The notes beneath the pieces are model-generated. The model did no database searches. It was not told the origin of the DNA and saw only the letters and a list, made by a program, of their open reading frames with translations. Positions 57,267 through 64,000 of a stretch of 64,000 nt of DNA are shown here, one piece after another. Every line of letters starts with the position of its first letter. The first letter of the stretch is position 1. The translations under genes and the position numbers were made by a program. Source of the stretch: Prolixibacteraceae bacterium (GTDB lineage Bacteria; Bacteroidota; Bacteroidia; Bacteroidales; Prolixibacteraceae); contig CP082230.1 of assembly GCA_019856515.1 (NCBI GenBank), forward strand, positions 1,550,001 to 1,614,000, in the 5' to 3' direction.

Positions 57267-58190
57267 ATGAATAGTATTTTTCAAGAAATAAGTATTAGTA
57301 CACTACTTTACACCTTAGGAACAATTCTACTAACTTTCCTAATTCTCTTCTTAGGCAAAGCTGTATACCGTTTACTTCATCCTTCGATACCAGTAGACCA
57401 TACACTCGTCAAAGAAGATAATGTCGCTTTTGCCTATAGCCATACGGGGTACCTATTAGGACTACTTTTAGCTGTCAGTGCAACAATAAAAGGAAGTAGT
57501 TATGGCATTCTATCTGACACTTTAGACATTATTATATATGGAGCTGTCTCTATTCTCTTAATTAATCTTGCAGGATGGGTACAAGACAGATGGATCTTTT
57601 CGAAGTTCTCTATCAAAGATGAAATACTTCGTGACAGAAATACTGGTGCAGGTGTCCTTCAAGGAGCCAGTTATGTCGCTGCAGGATTAATATTAATGGG
57701 GGCCATATCAGGAGATGATTCGCTACCATTCTTATATAAATATATGGACTTGGATATAGCTGGACGTTCACCATGGTGGGCCCTTGGCAATACCATTATT
57801 TTCTGGGCAATTGGTCAAATCATTCTGCTCCTTGCAGTTAAATTCTACAACGCGATCACCCCATACAATATACATAAAGAGATCGAAAAAGATAATGTCG
57901 CTGTAGGTATAGGTACATCAGGAGCATTCATAGCTATTGGAATTCTTATATCTAATGGTATCTCTGGTGAATTTATTAGTTGGAGTGATACTGGGTATAG
58001 CCTCTTGCTTGAAGTGGTTATAGGGCTAATTCTTCTACCATTAAGCAGGTTTGTTTGTGATAAACTTCTTCTTCCAGGAGAAGATCTTACACATGAAATG
58101 GTAGAACAAGAAACTGCTAATATCGGTGCAGGAACAATTGAAGCGTTCTCATACATCGCATCTGCACTATTAATTGTTTGGCTACTATAA
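57267..58190 (+). CDS. Double DUF350 integral membrane protein (YjfL-like)
   Basis: 307 residues from ATG 57267 (MNSIFQEISISTLLYTLG). The frame extends upstream to 57240 but the added residues are not family-like and overlap nothing useful. It consists of two tandem DUF350 units (about 10-150 and 160-300), each with about four TM helices and the signatures DNVAFAYSHTGYLLGLLLA and DNVAVGIGTSGAFIAIGIL. A helical C terminus carries EQETANIGAGTIEAFSYIA. E. coli YjfL is a single-DUF350 homolog next to a PspA paralog. A membrane scaffold or channel role is only a guess. Confidence 0.88.
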   Translation: MNSIFQEISISTLLYTLGTILLTFLILFLGKAVYRLLHPSIPVDHTLVKEDNVAFAYSHTGYLLGLLLAVSATIKGSSYGILSDTLDIIIYGAVSILLINLAGWVQDRWIFSKFSIKDEILRDRNTGAGVLQGASYVAAGLILMGAISGDDSLPFLYKYMDLDIAGRSPWWALGNTIIFWAIGQIILLLAVKFYNAITPYNIHKEIEKDNVAVGIGTSGAFIAIGILISNGISGEFISWSDTGYSLLLEVVIGLILLPLSRFVCDKLLLPGEDLTHEMVEQETANIGAGTIEAFSYIASALLIVWLL

Positions 58191-58221
58191 GTAGCTATCA
58201 CACGTATTATCGTATTAAATT

Positions 58222-59763
58222 ATGCGCTGGAATAAATCCACCGGACTGAAAGTCGCTGTATTCGCTACAGGGCTTTCAGGTATTGTTGCAGAGTACATCT
58301 TGTCAACTCTTGCAACTTATTTTTTAGGAGACTCAGTTTTTCAATGGACCATGATTGTTTCTATTATGATGTTCTCTATGGGAATAGGAAGTCGTATTAG
58401 TAAACTTATTAAACAAAATCTATTACGAAACTTTCTGTTTATTGAGTTTGCACTTTCGGTAGCAGTCTCCTTCTCTTCTATGCTAGTATACACAATAGCA
58501 TCATTTTCAGAAGTTGTAGGGGTATTAATTTACGCCATGTGCATCTTAGTTGGGCTTTTCATCGGGATGGAGATTCCGTTGGTCATTCGGATCAACGATA
58601 CCTATGAATCATTAAAAACCAATGTCTCTTCAGTAATGGAGAATGATTACTATGGAAGTCTCGCAGGAGGAGTATTCTTTGCATTTATTGGATTACCTAT
58701 TTTAGGTTTAACTTATACTCCATTTATCCTAGGGATTGTCAATTTTGCAGTAGCGATACTTGTATTCTTCATGATACGTAAAGAGTGTGAAATAAAAGAG
58801 CAACGACTAATCTCAGTTATAGCATCTTTTATCGCTGTAATTATTGTCGTAGGAATCTCATTCGCTCAACCTATAATGCTCTATGGAGAGCAAAGAAGAT
58901 ATAAAGACAAAGTCATCTACGAGGAGCAAAGTAAATATCAAAAAATTGTGATTACACAATGGAAAGATGATTTTTGGTTATTCATCAATGGCAATGAACA
59001 ATTAAGTAGCGTAGATGAAGAAATGTATCACGAAACACTTGTTCATCCAGCAATGAAATTGGCACAACATCCTCAAGATATTCTTATATTAGGTGGTGGA
59101 GATGGGTGTGCATTAAGAGAAGTGTGGAAATACCCAACAGTAAAACGTGTAGACATGGTTGATTTAGACCCATCCATGACAAAGCTTGGTAAGGATCATC
59201 CTATTTTAACGAAGATGAACCAAAACTCGATGCAAGATACTCGGTTATCCATACACAATAAAGATGGATACACCTTTCTTTCCGATAGCAAAACATTCTA
59301 TGATGTCATAATTATCGATCTCCCAGACCCAAAGACAGTGGAGTTAGGCAGACTGTATTCTTATGAATTCTATCAGATGTGTTTAAGGCATCTCCGCAAA
59401 AATGGCACCATTATTACCCAAGCAGGTAGCCCATATTATGCGACAGATGCATTTTGGTGTATTGACAAGACATTTAAAGCATGTGGATTAGAGACACTAC
59501 CACTTCATAACCATCTAATTACGCTTGGTGAATGGGGATGGATATTAGGGATGAGAAAAGATGAAGTATCGATTAAAAGTAAAGCGAAGCAGATTCAATT
59601 TGACAATATTCAAACACAATGGATAAACAAAGATGCAATGCTACACATATCGACCTTTGGAAAGGTATTCTTTTCAAAAGACACCACTCATATTCAAGTT
59701 AACAAAATTGATAACCCAACTTTATATCGCCTTTACTTAAAAGGAAATTGGGACCTATATTAG
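58222..59763 (+). CDS. Membrane-bound polyamine aminopropyltransferase (spermidine-synthase domain)
   Basis: 513 residues. Seven or so N-terminal transmembrane helices (about 8-215) precede a spermidine-synthase-type Rossmann domain. SAM-binding GGGDGCALREV starts at residue 291, VDMVDLDPSM follows, and the catalytic-acid motif IIDLPDP (Asp366, Asp369) corresponds to the D-x-x-D-P of SpeE. A YQKIVITQ segment matches the usual (Q)YQ entry motif. It should transfer an aminopropyl group from decarboxylated AdoMet to an amine at the membrane. The decarboxylase that supplies the donor starts 6 bp downstream. Confidence 0.9.
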   Translation: MRWNKSTGLKVAVFATGLSGIVAEYILSTLATYFLGDSVFQWTMIVSIMMFSMGIGSRISKLIKQNLLRNFLFIEFALSVAVSFSSMLVYTIASFSEVVGVLIYAMCILVGLFIGMEIPLVIRINDTYESLKTNVSSVMENDYYGSLAGGVFFAFIGLPILGLTYTPFILGIVNFAVAILVFFMIRKECEIKEQRLISVIASFIAVIIVVGISFAQPIMLYGEQRRYKDKVIYEEQSKYQKIVITQWKDDFWLFINGNEQLSSVDEEMYHETLVHPAMKLAQHPQDILILGGGDGCALREVWKYPTVKRVDMVDLDPSMTKLGKDHPILTKMNQNSMQDTRLSIHNKDGYTFLSDSKTFYDVIIIDLPDPKTVELGRLYSYEFYQMCLRHLRKNGTIITQAGSPYYATDAFWCIDKTFKACGLETLPLHNHLITLGEWGWILGMRKDEVSIKSKAKQIQFDNIQTQWINKDAMLHISTFGKVFFSKDTTHIQVNKIDNPTLYRLYLKGNWDLY

Positions 59764-59769
59764 AACAAT

Positions 59770-60117
59770 ATGACGAAAGTTGCACATAAAACAGTCGATG
59801 CTAAGATATTTAAGTATTCTGGTTGGATAGAAGATATTTCGCCATCCAACTTAAAGAAGGACTTTCATGAACTCTTAGTACAAAGTCATTTTATGATATT
59901 ATCATTCTCTGAACACTTTTTCGAAAAAGAAGGATACAGCTGTGTTTGGCTTCTTGGAGAAAGCCATCTAGCACTTCACACTTTCCCCAACAAGAACAGA
60001 TGCTATATGGAACTGAGTAGCTGTAACAAAGAGAAGATGGAAGAGTTTAAGAAACTACTATTGGTTCATAATGAGATTAAAGTAGTACTGGAAGAGGAGT
60101 CTGCAAGCTTTATTTAA
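59770..60117 (+). CDS. speD: S-adenosylmethionine decarboxylase, prokaryotic class
   Basis: 115 residues. Self-cleavage motif LLGESHLALHTFPN: Ser65 would become the pyruvoyl group after cleavage at Glu64-Ser65. His70 and Cys85 stand +5 and +20 from it, exactly as His68 and Cys83 relate to Ser63 in the Thermotoga maritima enzyme. All catalytic residues are therefore kept. It produces decarboxylated AdoMet, the aminopropyl donor. Last gene of the cluster, six bases after the aminopropyltransferase. Confidence 0.94.
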   Translation: MTKVAHKTVDAKIFKYSGWIEDISPSNLKKDFHELLVQSHFMILSFSEHFFEKEGYSCVWLLGESHLALHTFPNKNRCYMELSSCNKEKMEEFKKLLLVHNEIKVVLEEESASFI

Positions 60118-61062
60118 AATAGAAGCCACAACCTCAAATCTAATTCAATTAAGTCTTGAAATGAGCTATTAATACTTGCGAATATATCTTGTTTAAACAA
60201 GCTCAAGAACAAAAGTAAGACTTACACACCTCTGTTTTTAACAGATAGAAACTAGCACCTTTTCAACCTTTGATGGATTGTTCTATCAAAGGTTGAAGAG
60301 GCTATTCACCGATCCCCAACCGCCATATCTCTATAAACAAACGGGATATCTTCATAAAAGATCAGTCAATATATTAGAGAAGCTTGCAAATACATTGCTT
60401 TACCTATTATAAGATACTTAATAAACAAAGGAGATCATTATACTTCATAATGAAAGATCACTATTTTCTCTATCACTCTAGATCTATTTAAGTAGCAACA
60501 AAAAAAATATTCAATAGGTATTTACCCTTGTGCAACCAAAAATAAACCATCTTTTTACCCCTACTTTAATACGGACTCAAATCGGTCTTAATACGGTTAG
60601 AATACGGTGCTGGTTCATACTTAGTTCATAGTTCCTTCGAAGTTCACTCATTAATCTGGCCTTTTTTGTGAAGCAACTCGAGATGAGATTCAAGTTAACC
60701 ATGTAAAATCACCGTATTGGAACCGTTTCCAATACGTTTTGATCCCCTCTTTGGTGGCTGTATAATTGCTACAAAATAACGGTATGGCAGCTATGAAACC
60801 TCTACATGAGAGATACAAAATAACTATATAAAAACTATGAGATCACGGTATGAGAGATGCAGAATAACGGTATGGCAGCTATGTGATCATGGTATTAGAG
60901 CTAGTAGATCAATAGAGATCGTATTACAATCATTCGTATACTACTAGAGGAGTGTGGGATGAAGTTCAAGTATACTTAGTTTATGTTTGGCATATCAACC
61001 ATCAAAGATTGGAACGAACCATTATTTGAGCATATCATTCAGATGGATATTCGACAATAAAA
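60118..61062. repeat. Long gene-free region rich in ACGGT motifs and repeats
   Basis: About 945 bp with no credible gene. Contents: a hairpin at 60258-60301; seven or more ACGGT/ACCGT cores between 60590 and 60870; a perfect 10-bp inverted repeat (CGTATTGGAA at 60713, TTCCAATACG at 60727, 4-nt loop); and an exact 21-bp direct repeat starting AATAACGGTATGGCAGC at 60775-60795 and 60863-60883 (88-bp period), with partial copies of GAGAGAT and CTATGAGATC between. Function unknown. Confidence 0.6.
60258..60301. terminator. Hairpin downstream of speD
   Basis: 17-bp arms (CCTTTTCAACCTTTGAT pairing with ATCAAAGGTTGAAGAGG, one mismatch) around a 10-nt loop, 140 nt after the speD stop. There is no T-run, so termination is only probable. 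Confidence 0.5.
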
Positions 61063-61097
61063 AATGTGACTAACAATTCAGAATCATTAGTCACATT
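61063..61097 (-). terminator. Terminator of the feo operon
   Basis: AATGTGACTAA pairs with TTAGTCACATT across a 13-nt loop; on the minus strand it ends in TTTTTT. It starts 12 nt after the stop of the small cysteine-rich gene. Confidence 0.85.
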
Positions 61098-61109
61098 CTC
61101 TATTAAGTT

Positions 61110-61283
61110 CTATTCGCTACAATTGGAGCTATTTTTAAGAGCACAACCATCGCAGGAGTCACAAGCACTCTGCTTTTGATCTTTCTTTTTCATTGCAAAT
61201 CGTTTTATATTTCTATAAGACTTCTTGATAAAATAGAATAAAGCGACAGCAATAATGAGCACTGTAATAACTGTTTGTGTCAT
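61110..61283 (-). CDS. FeoB-associated Cys-rich membrane protein
   Basis: 57 residues, found by reading the strand downstream of feoB. A TM helix (TQTVITVLIIAVALFYFIKK) is followed by a basic stretch (YRNIKRFAMKKK) and a Cys-rich tail CDSCDGCALKNSSNC. This is the standard form of the FeoB-associated Cys-rich protein family (PF12669-type). Its ATG overlaps the feoB stop (ATGA), so the two are translationally coupled. It may bind iron or assist FeoB; its exact role is unsettled. Confidence 0.88.
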   Translation of the reverse strand: MTQTVITVLIIAVALFYFIKKSYRNIKRFAMKKKDQKQSACDSCDGCALKNSSNCSE

Positions 61284-63769
61284 AATAACCAGTTAAATAA
61301 ATGTTTAACTATATATGCCATAATCCATGCTAAACCAGTAGTGTAAAACATAACAAAGGCTGCCCATTGCCAACCTCCAGCTTCTCTTTTGATTGTAGCC
61401 ACAACAGCAATACACGGAAAATAGATCAGTACAAACACAAGAAATGCCAAAGCTGTTGACAGAGACAACACTTTCTCCCCTTTGTGTTTACCATAAGTAT
61501 GAACTTCATTCTTCAACTTCTCTTGTAAGATCACACCCCCCTCTTGTCCTTCAGTATTTGTTTGATATAGTACTCCCATGGTACTAACAACAATCTCTTT
61601 TGCAGTTATACCTGCAAGCAAACTCACACTCATTTTCCAATCGAAACCAAGTGGAGCTAAAGCTGGTTGGACATTTTTACCTATATGACCAAGATAAGAA
61701 TCCTCCAGCCTCACATTATCTTTATGAAGCTGTAGTTCGTTAATTTCAGCATCAATATGTTTTGCATCATCAACATGAGCCTTTTGTGCCTCTAATTGAG
61801 TTATCTGTTGATCAATAACTCTTGTTTGTTCTGACTCTCTTGGAAAATATTCCAACATCCATATCAGTACCACACCAATAAGTATTGGACCCCCTATTTT
61901 CTTTAGATAACTGCTTCCTTTATCCCACATATGCAATAATGTGTTTTTTAATAGAGGAGTACGATATGGAGGAAGTTCAAGAATAAAAGGAGAATTCTCC
62001 TGTTCGAACATCACTCTATTGAGCAATTTGGCCATTACACCAGCCACAAAAATACCTGTTAAGTATAGACCAAGTAATATTAGTGCCGGGTGTTTTGGGA
62101 AGAAAGCTGTAATAAAGACAATGTATACTGGCAGTCGTGCACTACATGACATGAAAGGAATAATCATCATTGTCAATAGGCGATCGGCTCTATTCTTAAT
62201 TGTTCTTGTTGCCATAATCGCAGGAACATTACATCCAAATCCCATTAACATTGGAATAAAGGACTGACCATGTAAACCTACTTTCTTCATTATTTTATCC
62301 ATGATAAAAGCAGCTCTTGCCATATAACCGGTATCTTCCATTAAAGAGGTAAAGAAGAACAGAATTAGGATGTTAGGCAGAAATACGATAACACTTCCTA
62401 CTCCACTAATGATACCGTTTACAAACAAATCTTTTAGCATGCCATCATTCATATTACTGCTGAGAACTTGACCAAGATATGACATCCCTTGGTCTATCCA
62501 ATCAGCAGGATAAGCACCTAAAGTAAATGTAGCATAGAAGGTAATGAACATGAAAAGGATAAATATCGGGAATCCCCATATCTTATGTGTCAATACTCTA
62601 TCTATTTCAATAGATCGCTTTCTACTTTTTGCACTCTGATCGCTACTAGGAGTATAACATTCATTCAACAAGTCACGAATAAAATGGTAACGCGTTTGAG
62701 TGATAACAGAATCGCACACATCTTGATATGTATCTTCAATGTATTTTATCTGCAATTCCAACTCCTTCTTCACTTCAGTTGGGTACATTTCAAGCTTCTT
62801 CAGCGCTTCAGGGTCTCTTTCTAGGAGTTTTAAGATAAAGAATCTTGTATTGATGGCCTCATTAAGCTTGCATGGATATCGATCAAATAAAGTTCCTATT
62901 TTATCTATCGAATATTCTATTTTTGAACGATGTTTTACACTTTGTGAAACAGATTTATTTTCTCCTGCTTCATAGACAGAAACAATTTTGTCTAAAATAT
63001 CTTTGTTTCCTTTACGTTTAATCGCAGTGGTTGGAATGCTTTCAATCTTTGTAATATGATCAAATTTCTCCACATCAAGCTTATCTCCAGACTTCTCTAG
63101 TTCATCATACATATTGAAAGCAATTATCAATTGCTTTCCCATATCCATTAACTGAGTCGTTAGAAGTAAGTTACGTTCGAGGTTCGTTGAATCGATAATA
63201 TTCAGTAATATATCAGGTTGTTTCTCTAATATATAATCCCGAGCATACACCTCTTCAGGAGTAAAAGTTGTAAAAGAATATATTCCTGGAAGATCTATAA
63301 AATGAAGCAGGTAACCATTCCATTTTATTGTTGCTTTCTTCGAGTCAACAGTTACACCACTGTAATTACCGACATGTTCTTTAGAACCTGAGAGATTATT
63401 AAAGAGTGAGGTTTTTCCACAATTGGGATTACCTACCATTGCAATATGAATCTCCTTTTTGGTGCGATCTTTAACAGCAGGCATAACAATGGGATCAACC
63501 ATCTCTGAACGGGTAGTTTCTGATAACAACTTCGCATTTTCAGAACCATCAAGATCAACTTCAATCAAAGAAGCCTCACTTTTACGTAAAGAGATATTGT
63601 AGCCTAAAATTTGATATTCTACAGGGTCTTTTAATGGTGCATTTTTTACTACCAAAACCTTCTGCCCACGAATGAATCCCATCTCATGGATTCTCTTCCT
63701 AAAAGAGTCCTCCCCGTTTATCTTTCTAATTACAACCTGTTGGTTGGTCTTTGCTTCTGATAGTAGCAT
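61280..63769 (-). CDS. feoB: Ferrous iron transporter, FeoA-FeoB fusion
   Basis: 829 residues. Residues 1-75 are an SH3-like FeoA domain (RIHEMGFIRGQKVLVVKNAP). A G-protein domain follows: G1 GNPNCGKTS (113-121), G3 DLPG and G4 NMYD. Then come the cytosolic helical spacer and a membrane domain with FeoB gate motifs (GCNVPAIMATRTI and MSCSARLPVY). Near residue ~690 a charged loop (QQITQLEAQKAHVDDAKHID) looks like a short coiled-coil insertion between two TM helices. It imports Fe2+ across the inner membrane. It is coupled to the small Cys-rich gene by an ATGA overlap. Confidence 0.95.
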   Translation of the reverse strand: MLLSEAKTNQQVVIRKINGEDSFRKRIHEMGFIRGQKVLVVKNAPLKDPVEYQILGYNISLRKSEASLIEVDLDGSENAKLLSETTRSEMVDPIVMPAVKDRTKKEIHIAMVGNPNCGKTSLFNNLSGSKEHVGNYSGVTVDSKKATIKWNGYLLHFIDLPGIYSFTTFTPEEVYARDYILEKQPDILLNIIDSTNLERNLLLTTQLMDMGKQLIIAFNMYDELEKSGDKLDVEKFDHITKIESIPTTAIKRKGNKDILDKIVSVYEAGENKSVSQSVKHRSKIEYSIDKIGTLFDRYPCKLNEAINTRFFILKLLERDPEALKKLEMYPTEVKKELELQIKYIEDTYQDVCDSVITQTRYHFIRDLLNECYTPSSDQSAKSRKRSIEIDRVLTHKIWGFPIFILFMFITFYATFTLGAYPADWIDQGMSYLGQVLSSNMNDGMLKDLFVNGIISGVGSVIVFLPNILILFFFTSLMEDTGYMARAAFIMDKIMKKVGLHGQSFIPMLMGFGCNVPAIMATRTIKNRADRLLTMMIIPFMSCSARLPVYIVFITAFFPKHPALILLGLYLTGIFVAGVMAKLLNRVMFEQENSPFILELPPYRTPLLKNTLLHMWDKGSSYLKKIGGPILIGVVLIWMLEYFPRESEQTRVIDQQITQLEAQKAHVDDAKHIDAEINELQLHKDNVRLEDSYLGHIGKNVQPALAPLGFDWKMSVSLLAGITAKEIVVSTMGVLYQTNTEGQEGGVILQEKLKNEVHTYGKHKGEKVLSLSTALAFLVFVLIYFPCIAVVATIKREAGGWQWAAFVMFYTTGLAWIMAYIVKHLFNWLL

Positions 63770-64000
63770 ATGGTAAATCGTCGTGTAATAACAATTAATA
63801 AGAGCAATTAGTCTTAATTAAATTAAATAAGAATTGCACAATCGGTTTGCAAATATAACATATAAATCTTGACGTTGTTTTCTAAATAGAGGCCCGTCCA
63901 TCAAAAAAAAGGTTTCTTTATCGAAAATTATCACACATTAGAGTAGTTTTGTAAGAACAAAAAGGGCTATTAATAAGTTAATCACTATTGCAAGATATGG
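63770..64000. other. Region upstream of feoAB to the window edge
   Basis: 231 bp, AT-rich, expected to hold the feo promoter (minus strand). I saw no clear Fur box and no gene start. Confidence 0.4.

Overview
The window looks like a chromosomal segment of an AT-rich Bacteroidota bacterium, most like the marine or sediment Marinilabiliales/Prolixibacteraceae type. I infer this from gene content and have not tested it by search. Pointers are C-terminal type IX secretion (T9SS) sorting domains, Bacteroidota-specific families (DUF4954, DUF6913, DUF7935, the GreA-like protein with a KSSAGDKYE motif), scarce Shine-Dalgarno sequences, a Na+-pumping methylmalonyl-CoA decarboxylase operon (propionate-type fermentation), betaine uptake for salt stress, and a chondroitinase and a sulfatase. 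I saw no rRNA, tRNA or CRISPR array.

Layout. 1-3470: two tandem secreted BspA-like leucine-rich-repeat proteins, the first cut by the window edge. 3650-5052 (minus): ECF sigma factor, small membrane protein and Spy-like periplasmic protein. 5158-8470: HD hydrolase, DUF4954 left-handed beta-helix protein, CutC. 8614-11108 (minus): outer-membrane beta-barrel and a lipoamide-dehydrogenase-like flavoprotein without the redox cysteines. 11696-15962: methylmalonyl-CoA epimerase plus the four-subunit decarboxylase. 16018-16485: broken IS4-type transposase. 17017-19986 (minus): glycine betaine ABC transporter. 20479-22549 (minus): SelD and SelU for tRNA selenouridine. 22827-28435 (minus): TolC/RND/MFP efflux system. 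28764-31479 (minus): sulfatase and AraC regulator. 31769-32827: FabK/nitronate monooxygenase-like enzyme. 33050-34631: intact insertion sequence with 16-bp inverted repeats and a 7-bp target duplication. 34679-40160 (minus): T9SS discoidin protein, carboxynorspermidine decarboxylase, SGNH hydrolase, SPOR-like protein, alpha/beta hydrolase. 40668-44837: enlarged DNA ligase LigA, DUF6913, DapA. 45187-49690: GNAT, DUF7935, aspartate aminotransferase, DEAD-box helicase (DEYD), GreA-like factor. 49989-53042: family-8 polysaccharide lyase. 53204-54549: DUF456 and RlpA. 54698-60117: seven-gene membrane-stress/polyamine cluster. 60118-61062: unusual gene-free repeat-rich stretch. 61110-63769 (minus): FeoA-FeoB fusion and a 57-aa cysteine-rich partner.

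The strongest candidate for a poorly described system is 54698-60117: a YbjN/DUF2170-like protein, PspA, DUF4178, a one-TM protein with a Ser/Arg-rich tail ending in RGGGFGK, a double DUF350 membrane protein, a membrane-bound aminopropyltransferase and an AdoMet decarboxylase. Its order resembles the enterobacterial yjfIJKLMC locus, but with aminopropyl-transfer enzymes where that locus has an ATP-grasp ligase. Because the window also carries nspC of the carboxynorspermidine route, these enzymes may make a dedicated polyamine modification and not bulk spermidine. The second notable item is LigA, which has about 183 extra residues that look like two degenerate copies of its own helix-hairpin-helix module.
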